A DNA stretch of 64,000 bases from Ecdyonurus torrentis (taxonomy: Eukaryota > Arthropoda > Insecta > Ephemeroptera > Heptageniidae). The notes beneath the pieces are model-generated. The model did not search any database and had not been told where the DNA came from. It saw nothing but the letters and a program-made list of their open reading frames with translations. The stretch lies in NCBI GenBank assembly GCA_949318235.1, contig OX439137.1, positions 9,139,181 to 9,203,180 on the forward strand, read 5' to 3'. Of the stretch, positions 14,346 to 27,055 are shown in pieces (position 1 is the first letter of the stretch; each line of letters opens with the position of its first letter). Position numbers and translations under genes: made by a program.

Positions 14346-14515
14346 TATTGACTAATACAGGAACAACTCTGTTTTGAGGCTGACTATAAGTGATTTCGGT
14401 CACATCCGCTTCCGTTTCTACTTACTACGCATGCGCAGAACGTCGAAACGGAAGCGGATGTGAGCAAAATCACTTACAGTCAGCTTCAAAACAGTTGTTC
14501 CTTTATTAGTCAATA
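14346..14515. mobile_element. 170-bp foldback MITE (TATTGACTAATA ends)
   Basis: Arms of about 70 bp, nearly perfect: TATTGACTAATACAGGAACA at one end and its inverse at the other, with CACATCCGCTTCCGTTTC mirrored inside. A fragment of the centre recurs at about 27665-27710. Confidence 0.87.
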
Positions 14516-15024
14516 ATATGTTTGGATCCTCAAGTAAATAAAAATACTTAAAATATTCTTAATAAAATTGAAATTTCTATTGCATGCATTCATTATTTTT
14601 TTATGAAATATATAATTAGTAACTCTTTTTACATTGCTTCATTATTATTTTTATAATTTTATTTTTTTTATGCTTTTTATTTAATTTTTCAATCGTATAG
14701 AAATAGATAAATAATATCTTTATTGCAAAACAAAATATGCAAAAGGTGCAGTCAGGGTAACAAGCCCTATCTCTGAACTATAATACGTTCAAGATAGCAT
14801 AAAAATGCAGAGTGGTAATTAACATCTTATAAGAAGAAAAATATAATAATAGTTTTAAGTTTCAAACACTTTTCTCAGATTCCTTATAATATGATACACA
14901 AAATTTTTGCCATATGATATCTGAGTATAAAATTGAAGTTAAAATACCTATCAAATTTAATCTTCATATTCTTCAATGAAGCCGAAATACTAACAAGTGC
15001 AAATCCGCGGTGACATTTAGCGGC

Positions 15025-15735
15025 TATATGGACCTCTTGCACATCCTTGCACTTCGTCGCCATGTTTGTGGTGCCTATATAATGCATTGTCCAGCATAGG
15101 GGAAACATCATTTCTCGTAATTTTTCACATAAAAAGAGTTGATTTCAACTCAACTCAACGAATTTTTCTCATATTCTTCGAGCTTATTAGGAGCTAGAAA
15201 CAAGACTTTGATTGAGGTTTGAAGCTTTTTTTGCTATATTAAAACAATAAAAATTATGTTTTTCCTATGCTGGCCTATGTATTCCTGACCAACAACACGG
15301 GGCGGCTCTTAAAGCCCTTGTCAACTTACTTTTTTATCATTTAGAATACTAGATTGATAATTACCATACCTTTTTATCCATGAATTAGACACCAACACGT
15401 TGATTTTGTATTTATTTTCATTTTGACTGTTATATCACGTATCAGACGTCACAAATCACAAAGTACCACCGCCAATCACAGTCACCGCTCTGGTCACGTG
15501 ATAAATTTAAGCCCCTCCCTCAAGTTCTTTACCCCTATCACGGCCCCATCTGTACATTGTGACGTCAGATACGTGATATAACAGTCAAAATGAAAATAAT
15601 TGAAAATAAATACAAAATCAACGTGTTGGTGTCTAATTCATGGATAATAAGGTATGGTAATTATCAATATAGTATTCTATATAATAAAAAAGTCAGTTGC
15701 CAAGGGCTTTAAATATGAGTGCAACCGTTCTATAT
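15025..15735 (-). mobile_element. Family 6 TA-type MITE, copy 2, interrupted by family 3
   Basis: Inverted copy split by the family 3 element at 15309-15712. The outer parts join into a normal family 6 sequence once the inner element and one TTAA are discounted. Confidence 0.85.
15309..15712. mobile_element. TTAA-MITE family 3, copy 1 (nested)
   Basis: 404 bp including TTAA at both ends. Long terminal inverted repeats start TTAAAGCCCTTGTCAAC and run about 130 bp. Inserted inside a family 6 element at its TTAA. Confidence 0.9.
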
Positions 15736-16433
15736 AGTTTTAACTTTGGCTGTATTAATGTACGAAGGTATGACGCACTGTTAAGTCAGATTTTGAAATA
15801 GAACAATGCAAGCACAGTATGCAAGCTCTTCTCTGATTCTGGAATCCTCTCCATTTCCTTTCAAGGTCATATAAAACACCTGCTACTATTTACTCACATA
15901 ATACAGGTGTATCATATACATCGGTATGTCAAAGATTTTTTTTCTTTCATATAGTTCTGTGTTCTTCCAACAATTAATTCGATAATACACTCTAGGTTAT
16001 CATTTTATAACATTTATTTTTTCAAGCTATATTCAATAAAACTTTGTAAAAAAAATGTGTGTTTTTTTCCAGTACTGTAGAGTAAAATAAATTATAATTT
16101 GCATAAAAGCAAATTAATTGATAAAAAAAAGGCTGTTGATAGCAAATTAAAAAAAAAAACAAAAGCGTGGGTATTAAATTTATAGACACTTCTAAATTCT
16201 GAAATCAAATTAAAACAAATTTAAATAAATATTTTTAGCACAAAAAAAAAATGTTTTTAATCATTTATCCATATTAAATAATTTAAGAAAAAATATATAA
16301 TTCATTATTTTGATTTTATCAATATTATTGATATGTGGAAGTTTTGAAAAAGCTTTAAATGGTTTGTTGCAATTTTTAAGGAAAGGAATTCATACTTTAT
16401 CGTTAATGGAGCAATTTAAGATCATACATTTTC

Positions 16434-16436
<3 letters not shown>

Positions 16437-16517
<81 letters not shown>
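16437..16517. repeat. (TC)n microsatellite
   Basis: About 40 dinucleotide units. Confidence 0.97.
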
Positions 16518-16519
<2 letters not shown>

Positions 16520-17110
16520 AACATTCTTTTTTAAACATATAAAAAATATTTGGAAAGATGCCAAAAAGAATTATATATTTAAATTAGACATATATCTCAA
16601 AACATGAGACTTTTTGAATTATTGCATTTTTTTTCTTGTTTACATAATAAGATTGATCAAATCAAAGTACATACGTACACAATTTAATTACGTTACAAAT
16701 TATTGATGTTTTCTTTTGTTATTATTATTGCTACATTTTTTTTTATTACAATAAATTATATTAGTATATTGACAAAAAAAAATAATAGTAATTTTCGTAA
16801 AAACAAAATAGAAAATTAATAATAAGTGCCTTTTTTCGCAAAGAAAATATTAAATGCGTCAATCTATAGCTAATTTTTGTTTTATTTATGAATTTTTTTT
16901 TATATACCTCATTAAATTTGTTATTATTTCAATTTGATTCATTGATATTTTACTTAAAAAATGCACTATAAATTTTCTGTTACAAAATCACTGAAAATTT
17001 ATCCTTAACGAAACTATACATAAAAAAAAATTGGTATATATTCTAAAACTCAATATTCAACAGATTTTCAAATAAATTAGATAAAAATATTATATATAAG
17101 ATTATCTTCA

Positions 17111-17141
<31 letters not shown>

Positions 17142-17324
17142 TATACAAGAAATACAAGTGTTAAGTTGAAGACAATAAAAATTATTAAGTTGTCTGCTGG
17201 GTAAAAAAAAAAATATATAAATTTAGAAATAAAAATCTTGAGAGTCGGAGAGTGTGTGGGCTTGGCTGCAATGAAGCTGCACAGTAACCGGACGCATTCA
17301 TCAAATGTTTGATACTATAAGGAG

Positions 17325-17328
<4 letters not shown>

Positions 17329-17397
<69 letters not shown>

Positions 17398-17552
17398 GGG
17401 TGCTCCGCTATAATGTCTTAAGTCCATTTGACCTTGAAAAATATTTTTTGCTGCAAATGACCTGAAATGGATAAATCCAAAATTTGGGGTTGATCCGACG
17501 ATTTTTTATTTTTCAAGGTCAAGTGGACTTAGGACATTATAGCGGAGCACCC

Positions 17553-17594
<42 letters not shown>
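17329..17594. repeat. (TA)n tract split by a MITE
   Basis: Pure TA at 17329-17394 and 17556-17594 with the family 5 element between. Confidence 0.95.
17395..17555. mobile_element. Family 5 foldback MITE inserted in a (TA)n tract
   Basis: 161 bp with terminal inverted repeats CGAGGGTGCTCCGCTATAAT. It is flanked on both sides by pure TA repeat (17329-17394 and 17556-17594), as expected for a TA-targeting element. A diverged relative is at 28313-28466. Confidence 0.88.
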
Positions 17595-17596
<2 letters not shown>

Positions 17597-18249
17597 AAAC
17601 TTACTTAGGGTCAGACAAACTTAATAGAGACCTTTATGTTATCTATTTCCATTTTGCATTATATAGTATTTCTTAAATTTAAAAGACTGTGCGTGAGGCT
17701 TGTGTCCATGCAACAAAAATCCAATATTAAAAAAAAAAAAAAAAAAAAAAATAGTAAAATAACGCAAATATTATTAAATGTAAATATGTTTTTTCTTTCT
17801 TTTTGTTATTAGTATTATTATTTAAAACACATAATTTACAAAATCAAACCAACGCATATATTTACACATGTATTAAATTTACTTTTTTTTTTATCAATTA
17901 CAATATTACTTTATAATATTATAAACCACCTAAACAAATAAAAATTGACAGCTATAGTACTCAAGTGGATTTTTCAAATAATGTATAGTAAAGTATACGA
18001 ATTGAATAGAAAGTAAGAGAGAGAGAGAGAGAGAGAGAGAGAATTATTATAGTGAACAGAGAATATAGCATTATGGTCCTTAATTTACTCGCCCTTATCT
18101 GAAATCCTTCAAATCTCAGAGACCAAGTATTTTCTTTTTCCGTTGAATTTCCAATAATATAGAATTTATTTTTAAATCGTCCAAATGGTTTTTCTTACAT
18201 GTTTTATCTTATATATAAAATTTATAAAATAAATTATTGAATGAAATAT

Positions 18250-18430
18250 AAATATCATATAGACCCCTTGCACATCCTTGCACTTTGTCGCCATGTTTGT
18301 GGTGTCTTATGCATTGTCCAGCATAGGGGTAACATCATTTCTCGTAATTTTTCACATAAAAAGAGTTGATTTCAACTGAACGAATTTTTCTCACATTCTT
18401 CGAGCTTATTATAGGAGCTATATAAATTTT
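18250..18430 (-). mobile_element. Family 6 MITE, truncated copy
   Basis: Carries CACATCCTTGCACTTTGTCG and TGCATTGTCCAGCATAGG in the same order as copy 2, then stops near the TCTAGCTCC-equivalent word. Confidence 0.75.
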
Positions 18431-19037
18431 GTATAGCCTTTATGGTCAGTCCGACCCTTTTATAAAAAATGACAGTAGCATGGTATATCGTTGCCTTGGT
18501 AACGCCTTATTACTTTATTGTTGTCGCATATTATTATTATATTATTATTATATTATTGTTTGTATTATTATTATATCATTATTATAATATAACAGCTGCA
18601 TTCAGGATGCATTCATTTAATAATAATGTTATAAATATCTTATTATATTAGATGACTCGGTTGAGATTTGAATTATAGGTTTATATATACTTCAAATGTA
18701 TATATTGTTATTTTACTAAAATAAAATGAAAAAAGTGTATATTTTTATAATAATAATTTTATGTATCTTATTGAATTGAAGATAATGATAAGATATATGA
18801 CATAAGTTACGGTTCAAAATAAATATATGTGAACCAATTTTAATAAAAAAAATATTATATGTAGTTATAATTGCATTATGATTCAATAAAAATGCGTGCA
18901 TGCAAAAATTTAATAATGTTTTTGATCATTATGTTTTTGTTAAAAAGCTGTTCTTTATTGCATTTATAAGAAATAGAAAATATGTCCATTGTCCAGTATA
19001 AGAATTATAAGATCAGAATAAAACTTACTCCCATCAC

Positions 19038-19039
<2 letters not shown>

Positions 19040-19110
<71 letters not shown>
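19040..19110. repeat. (TC)n microsatellite
   Basis: About 35 dinucleotide units. Confidence 0.97.
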
Positions 19111-19111
<1 letters not shown>

Positions 19112-20261
19112 GTCTTTCATCTACATATATTTTCTTCAGATTATGGAATTTTTGAATGATAATATTCTCATACATACAAGTATTAAATAGGTATGGTATA
19201 TACAGTTTGTAACCATATTCCAATTAATATACCTTCTTATATAATATTGTTAATCAATCATATATTGTATAAAAAAAAAGTATATTTATATAATTTGGAA
19301 TTATACGTATAATATACTGTATTACAATATACGATATTATAAGATCAATAAAGTAAGATACTGTTTGTGCCTAAAAAAAAATGGTAGATCATAGTTCAAC
19401 CACTTTCATTTTATATTATGCATATAAAAATATAATTTGCCTGTTTCTTTGTAGTTTTTTTTTTTTTTTTTTTTTTTTTTTCCTTCTATATAATATTTTT
19501 TTATGGACAGGAAGTCTGGTCCAGAGATTTATAATTTCTTAACAGAGTAACCGCCTTTCTTTACTATTATGTATGCAAAATTCTGAATGATAGTAAAAAG
19601 GAAGTTTAAAAAAAAAAGTTTATGTTAAAAAAAAAATAATAAAAAAAATCTACGCACAAAATAAAATCCATTTGATTTGTTAGAAACAAGAAATATTGAT
19701 TGTTTTAGCAATTTCTATAAAATTTGATTTTAAATTTTCATAACTAATTTTATTTGTAATATTGTAATGAAATTCTTCCATTTTCGTATCCATTAAATTT
19801 TGCATATGAATAAGTCGGGGAGTCTTGCCAATGGGCTATTATGCTCTATTTAGATTCAAAATTGCATTGTATTTTTATTATTGTTGTATAGATGTACTGT
19901 ACTATATACCATGTGCATATAGAATTACTATTTATATATATATACTTCAGAATTATCTTTTATTATATATATTGAATAACTCAATCTCTCTCTCTCTCTC
20001 CTTAAAAAAAATACATAAATAAGGGAACAAAATTCAAACCCTCCAACAACTTTAAAATGCAATTATATTGGTTTTACTTTAAGGGTTGTTGATTTAAGGT
20101 TCGTATCTCTGAAATTTTAAACTTAAATCTTAACTTTTTTATGAAGTCAATAAGTTACATCATTTACTATATGATAACATTGCACATATAAACAAAATAA
20201 ATATAATAAACAATAAGTCATACATGAATCAAGTAAGAAAGAAAGAAAGAAAAAAAAAGAA

Positions 20262-20678
20262 AAGGAAAGGAAAGGAAAGGAAAGGAAAGGAAAGGAAAGG
20301 AAAGGAAAGGAAAGGAAAGGAAAGGAAAGGAAAGGAAAGGAAAGGAAAGGAAAGGAAAGGAAAGGAAAGGAAAGGAAAGGAAAGGAAAGGAAAGGAAAGG
20401 AAAGGAAAGGAAAGGAAAGGAAAGGAAAGGAAAGGAAAGGAAAGGAAAGGAAAGGAAAGGAAAGGAAAGGAAAGGAAAGGAAAGGAAAGGAAAGGAAAGG
20501 AAAGGAAAGGAAAGGAAAGGAAAGGAAAGGAAAGGAAAGGAAAGGAAAGGAAAGGAAAGGAAAGGAAAGGAAAGGAAAGGAAAGGAAAGGAAAGGAAAGG
20601 AAAGGAAAGGAAAGGAAAGGAAAGGAAAGGAAAGGAAAGGAAAGGAAAGGAAAGGAAAGGAAAGGAAAGGAAAGGAAA
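20262..20678. repeat. (AAAGG)n pentanucleotide array, about 83 units
   Basis: 417 bp of essentially perfect AAAGG, preceded by an (AAAG)-like ramp and followed by poly-A. It leaves all frames on both strands open, so the roughly 170-200-codon frames here are not genes. Confidence 0.98.
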
Positions 20679-20680
20679 AT

Positions 20681-20716
<36 letters not shown>

Positions 20717-20862
20717 ATACAAAAGGCATAATAACTTTTCATGGAGAACCTCCACTTTTTTCCTTCATATTTCGAGTTTCGTTATCCTTAAGTATTATTA
20801 TACTGAGGATTTTTTTTTCCAGTTTTTAGTCAAATTTCTGCAGTACCTTATTTTCAGCCATA

Positions 20863-20889
20863 ATGCATGTTACCGTTGGTAACATGCAT
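20863..20889. repeat. Short perfect palindrome
   Basis: ATGCATGTTACC, a 3-base centre, then GGTAACATGCAT. Confidence 0.8.
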
Positions 20890-21649
20890 GAAACCAATCA
20901 GAACACGCGCTGGAAAACGGTGGAAGACCTAAAACAAGTTCTATTCTTTATAAAACTCTAAGTCGAAAAATTTATATGTATATAACCCACTTGAACACGC
21001 TAAATAAGTATAAAAAAAATTAACCGGTAAGATTTTGATTATGAAAATTTGAATGCACCCAACAGAATTTATAGGGGTGACTTTAGTGATACTGATAAGC
21101 ACCTTTTGACATTTCCAAATGTCATTTTTTTATTATCACGCACGGTAAAACCAGATGATTGCAAAGTACTTGATGTGTCTTTTGTTTTAAATCTTCAAAG
21201 CGGAACTTTCATATACGCTTCAAAGACATTTTTTAAAACAATCATAAGACTCAAATTAATATCATATAATAATAAGTTATGAACCTTCTATTAAATGGCG
21301 TATTTATATAATTTTTTATGCAGTTCTATCTTTCTATGCACTTCTATTATATATAAGCGCAGGTTCATTCATTTTTATTTTCCTGTTTATTATATACACT
21401 ATTATTCTGATATTTCAATGAATCAAAGATCTGAGCCACAAATTTCTTAAATGCACACTATTTTTTATGGTAAAATAAAAATTCAATGTAATTATTCAAT
21501 TTTACGAACATAGCCAGAAAAAAAAAAGAGAAGAAAAGAAGAATTAGAAGAAGAAGAAGTCAATGATTATTTCGAAATCAAAGAAATTTTAATAAAAATG
21601 CTAAAAACTAAGACTTTTAAATAAAATGCTTTACTACATGTTTCAATAA

Positions 21650-21967
21650 TTAAAGGCGTAGAACACGTTGAACAAAAACTGGCCTACACCAAGGCATCCG
21701 AACTTTATTCTTTAACATGCCTTGCCTATACGTAATAGCCTATAACATACCTGAAAATCAACGTTGATTTGGCCAGAGTCATTAATTTCTAATTTATTTT
21801 ACATTTAAGAAATGGTGAATGCGGACGTTATTAGCATCTACTTTTTTGTAAATGGAAAATAAATCAGAAATCAATGACTCCAGCCAAATCAACGTTGATA
21901 TTTAGGTATACATATTATGTTAGGATATTAGGCAACTTTTTTTTTTCAACGTGTCCAACGCCTTGAA
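21650..21967. mobile_element. TTAA-MITE family 4, second copy
   Basis: Same ends as the 33648 copy, but the right TTAA is changed to TTGA. Internal arms with TCAACGTTGAT match. Confidence 0.82.
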
Positions 21968-23692
21968 ATGTATCTAAAAACTTGTGTATAGGTACTAGGT
22001 ACCGCAAAGAAATAAAAAAACTTGCACAACTATAGACTGAAATGCAATACTAAAATCGCAAGTTATTCATTTCATTTTGGTACATACTTTTTTTTATTAT
22101 TATTATTATTTTTTTTTTTTACATAAATATAATATATATTTTAAGGAATTTGCAAACGAGTTGGTATATAATAAATATCATTGCTTTTATAAACGTTTCT
22201 TATTTTAACTGTTGCGCTTAAATTATATAAATATATTTACTGATGAATAAAAATCTTTAACGATTAATTCGCTATCGGTCCATACTCTTTAAACTTTTAT
22301 ATTTACGATGATTACAAGGACACATGAGCATGATCTGTCAAGGGTATAAAGATAGACAGCATCAGTCAGAAGAGTAATCGAGCTTTCCAAACATTGTGAT
22401 TTACTTGTGTATAAACAACAAAAATATAAAACTAACATCCATGCGCTGTAAATTTATTAATTGTTTAATAATTGTAAGTACACTATTATGTCATATGGAA
22501 TTCTTGGTAATTTTTAAACCTAGGGCAAACGAAACGTCACACGTCTTCGCGAAGTATAAATATTTTTAATGATATAAAAATAATAAAACCGTTTGGTAAG
22601 TTGAAAAAAAAAATTGAATGAAACAGTTCAACACATTTAAATTATTATTTTACAATATTAAGCACTTACTTGAATTTTGAGGGGGGGAATAATAAAAATA
22701 AGTCATGGGAAATTTTCATACAAATATTAATTTTATGAATCATATAATTTTTTTTTAAAGATAAATAACCCAGTAATAAAGGAGAACATACATTTTTTTT
22801 TTGAAGAAAAAAAAAAGGTGTTATTTTTGCTCTCTCATACTCGCAGTTTTCTTCGGAGTATATTATTATCATGACTATATGGCTATTAAAATTATCTTTA
22901 TAACAAAAGTTTGTTAACCACAAGAAAGCCAAATGGACGGAAGCGGACGAAAATATCGAAATAAAAATTTATAAACTAAAATGCGTATAACTTCCGGAAT
23001 TTCATTATATAAAATTAAGTGTCTTTATTAAAGATTATTTTAAGTACAAAATTATTATATGAAAACCTTTCATAAATAATATTTTATATAATTGAAAATC
23101 TTTATAATTCGGGGACTAATATGTCCTATACTAATTATTATAGGAATACTAAATAGTTATGTAATTTTTTAAGCAATTTAATGCTCTAATGGAGAATAAT
23201 AATTATTTATTAATTAATACGTAAAGATTGAATAATATTGCTATTTTTTTTAAAAAGGTGGCTGATTTTTGACAACTTTTATTTTTAAAAATATATTATT
23301 TGGACATGATTTATGAAATTCCATTCCAACAATTTTTTTTTAAGAAATTCTTAGAACAAAAATTTACTATCAAATTTTCCTCTAGTTTATTTTAACAAAT
23401 TAATAAAGAAATTAACAAGTTTTAATTATACCACTAAAAAAATTTGAATTTATTGTATCACTTTTTTTTTTTTTTTTTTTTTTTTTACTCTTTTACTCGT
23501 ATAATCCTAATAAAAATAAAAAAAATACAAAATAAATACCTAAGAAAAATATACAAAAGCTATACACCTTAATAAAAAAATCATTGCTATGTAAAAGCAA
23601 CTGATTATGTATATAGTAAAATAAAATAAAAATCAAACATTTTTATAAATCGTAACAAAAAATTATTAAAAATTTAATGTGACGGATCTTAC

Positions 23693-23815
23693 CTTGCTAG
23701 GTTCTTCAGATAAAATAGCAGGAGTTGAAGTTAAATTTGTTGCATATGAAATACTTGTTAGAGTAATAAATGTCAATACAGTGAAAATAAAATTTTGTCT
23801 ATTAAAAAATTCCAT
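23693..23815 (-). CDS. First coding exon of a secreted or membrane protein (unknown)
   Basis: A 41-codon open exon starts in a good context (GAAAAAATGG) and ends at a consensus donor AAG|GTAAGA in phase 0. The start MEFFNRQNFIFTVLTFITLT followed by SISYATN has the shape of a signal peptide: charged n-region, hydrophobic core, small residues before a likely cleavage after SYA. A mature start rich in S, T and P follows (NLTSTPAILSEEPSK), with one N-glycosylation sequon NLT. I do not recognise the protein. Later exons should lie below 23690 on the minus strand but none is certain. Could be a chance frame, but the ATG, signal peptide and donor together make a real exon more likely. Confidence 0.6.
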
Positions 23816-24110
23816 TTTTTCTTCTTCTTCACAAAATTTATAATAGAATCAACAGTTTATTATAATATATTATTGATATTATTATTATTTAATAATACAT
23901 TCCGGCACACAAAAAAAAGTGTTTTTTATTTCGAACGTATATAACAACTACTTTATATAAAAAAAGAAGTTGTAATTGTATGTAGATCCTTCTTAGTCCG
24001 AGCGTATAACGCTACTGAACTAACAAACCTGCTCTTGCTTCTTTAGCTCAAGAGAGGCAGCTGCAACTATCATCTCATAATCGATCTTTTAATATATCGC
24101 GATTTATTAT
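23816..24110 (-). promoter_or_regulatory. Likely 5' UTR/promoter region of the signal-peptide gene
   Basis: A stretch upstream of the ATG at 23815 with higher GC around 24000-24090 than its surroundings. On the gene strand it contains TTCAGTAG near 24015, resembling an initiator. No clear TATA box sits at -30. Position is the main evidence. Confidence 0.2.
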
Positions 24111-24411
24111 GGTATAGTTCAGGTAACGCACAGGTAGATTTTTATTTTTGTAATAATTTACAGTTTAACACTACTTTTTTTTTTCTTTTTAATTATTTTA
24201 TGATTACTGCACGTGCGAAAATATTATAAAATTTTTTGAAGATAAATAAAATTTTATAAAATTCCATTTCTATGTCATTCTAATTGTTTTAATTAATGCA
24301 TAAAAGAAGAGTGGAAAAAATTAATTTCAATACGTCTTCATAAAATTATACCCTATTTTAGGAGCATAAAAAAAATGCAATAATCATAATAAAAAGTATC
24401 AATAAGCGATG

Positions 24412-24445
<34 letters not shown>

Positions 24446-25124
24446 AAGATCTTTAACTCATGTAGTAAAATGGTACCTTATAGTACGAATTATCATAAAA
24501 GTCAAAGTAAAAAAATAATAATAATAATAATAATAAAAAAAACAGCATTGCAGTTTTAGTATATAAAATTCTAAAATATTGTTCATTCGAAATCCTAAAA
24601 AAAAAGCATATAATATAAAAAATAAAACTTTTTTATCAAAATGATTTTTTATTCTTTATTATAATAATGCAATAAAATAACTTTGATCATAATATTGTCC
24701 AGTTCATACGACATCGACAGTTCAGTAAATTTGACTAAAATATCTACCTTGAAAACCATTAAATTTCCGTACAATAAACGACTTTATTGCACAAAATCAA
24801 AAAAATTTGCTGCGTGTGATAACAGACCATAATAGGACCGTAATAGGATAGGACACATTCTTACAAAATAATAAAATAAAATTAAAATGTGTAAATAAAT
24901 AATTGTAAAAAAAAAAATAATAAAAATAAAGTGCATATATTTTTATATCTATATAAAACATATATTTTTTTATAAAACTTTTTCCCGCACGCGCGCGTAC
25001 ATTTCATATTCACAAGCAATAAAATTATAATCATATTATTTTATAAGAATTCTTATTAACTGCAATATTTTATGTCCCTTACATACTGTACACGCTATTT
25101 AAATTCTATACTACAAAAATTAAA

Positions 25125-25380
25125 GTAAATGGAGCTTCGGTAAGCGCGCGGGGAAAGCTAAGGGTCCCCTAATTTAACATTACGCTTATATGGGGAAAAA
25201 CATGTTGTTGTCGTTTTTTTTTTTTTTTTTTTTTTTTTTTTGTGATTTTTGAGAAAACTACTCCGCTGATTTCAGAGAAATTTCAATGAGAATTCTCATT
25301 TAAATGCGAGACATAATTTTACGTGTTTTTAGCCAGAAAATTTTTAAGAATTTTTTAAACCGATAATAAATGGAGATTTT
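25125..25380 (-). mobile_element. Family 10 dispersed repeat, copy 2
   Basis: Inverse of 8340-8625, sharing AGCGCGCGGGGAAAGCTAAG and TTTAACATTACGCTTATATG-type words on either side of a poly-T run. Confidence 0.75.
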
Positions 25381-25524
25381 AATAACTTTAACAAAAGCAC
25401 TGAAAATTTAATGATTTGATAATAAATACATAAAAATGTAACTATGGTTATAAATATATATGCATATATCATAAAATAAAATACTCGTAAAAAAAATAAT
25501 AAAAAAAAAAGCAGAAAAAAACAC

Positions 25525-25561
<37 letters not shown>

Positions 25562-26354
25562 AAGTTATATAATTATTATTTATTAATATAATGTAAGGTT
25601 GTTTACATTAAGTTTTCTATGTAACAAATTGCATCATCAATGAAGCCGCCGCGATATCACTGATTGCTCTGTTAAAGTTGCATTCGTAATGTCTGCTAGA
25701 ATCTTACAACTAAAAGTGCGACTGCATTGCTGTGCTAGTGATAAGAAGTGGACTTGTTAGCTGGGGCATTAATTTTATATTTAACCGGCATAATCACTAA
25801 ATAATAATATAAATAAACTCGATGGATAAAAATATAAATCATAAATTTACGATTTAGAAATATGATGAATGAACATCTCACATTTTCAGTCATTTTAATG
25901 AATTCATAAAGCTTAAAATTAGTATTTTTTTTAATAACTAAATATTATTATAAGAAAATAATTAAAAAATTATTTTAATGTATTGACATATAGTCACTCT
26001 GTTTTAGTCTTTGACAATCTCGACAATTTTTTAGGGAGTTTTCAGTACTTTTGGATAACACATTATGAATATTTTACACACATCACACAAAACAAGAAAT
26101 TTTTTGTTCAAATTGTATGTAAACCTAAATTTAATAACAAACACAAGCAAAAAAAAAAAAACAAAAAACAAAAAAAACAAAAAAAAAAAACAATAATAAA
26201 AATAATAATAAAAAATAAATAAAAAATAAATTAATTAATTAACTTTCAATTTAATTCAAAAGCTGTTACCAGTGATTTTTTTAATGCTTTTTATATCTTA
26301 AACTTAAAACTACTAAAAAGAAATGTAATTAAAATTTATAACTTCCAATGCTAT

Positions 26355-26390
<36 letters not shown>

Positions 26391-26714
26391 AGGGCAGAAA
26401 GTGAGTGGGAAGGATATGAGTTATATATCCTTGGCTATATAACACACAACAGAAGTAACACCCATGAAATATTTTCTTTTTCCAATGCATTGTTAAGCCA
26501 GTATTCACAAATTCAATCCAACAAACATAGATAAAGGTATATTTTTGACACCATAATCGCCCCTTGCAGGGTTATTGGACCACGGCAAATCCATTTCAGT
26601 AAAATGGTTATGACCTGAATCTTAACAAACCCAAATACTGAACCATTGAGCTCCTAATACCAGACCCATGAGGCTCTAACTACTTCTTTTTATCTTACAA
26701 TGGCAGTACTTGTT

Positions 26715-26923
26715 ACTAAAGGGTCCTCTCATGCATATGCAAGTCAACACCATATGTGATGAGCACTATGGGCCAGTATGGGAAAATGGCATAATATATT
26801 TTGCCAGTTTAAAAACACTTAGCAATATTTTTGAGGACATTGATGCTGTTACAAAGTTGAAGGTTAAAGTACGCAAGAAAAATAATAATAACAAAAATAA
26901 TAAACAATTATCCAAAGAAAATT

Positions 26924-26961
<38 letters not shown>

Positions 26962-27055
26962 ACGTTTGATCAATGCTGGGCAATGTTATTCATTGCTCTA
27001 TTATGGTGTCAAAGAGCATTCAGCATGAGGTCATGCGCATACACCATAATAGCCC
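26715..27055 (+). mobile_element. Family 8 MITE, copy 2
   Basis: Shares GGACATTGATGCTGTTA and GGGCAATGTTATTCATTGCT, interrupted by a poly-A run at 26926-26960. This explains the apparent 155-codon frame here. Confidence 0.75.

Larger units (their letters stand above)
9590..23690. other. Gene-poor AT-rich DNA dense in microsatellites and MITEs
   Basis: Holds (GAA)n, several (TC)n and (TA)n tracts, a 417-bp (AAAGG)n array and at least eight inverted-repeat elements. Any real exons of the signal-peptide gene would lie here, but I see none I can defend. Confidence 0.55.

Noticed and set aside
20147..20829. Four overlapping frames of 166-202 codons on both strands
   Set aside because: They are translations of the (AAAGG)n array and flanking homopolymers; every frame is open by composition.
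21049..21282. 77-codon plus-strand frame with some balanced composition
   Set aside because: No homology recognised and no acceptor/donor logic; several frames of this length are expected by chance.
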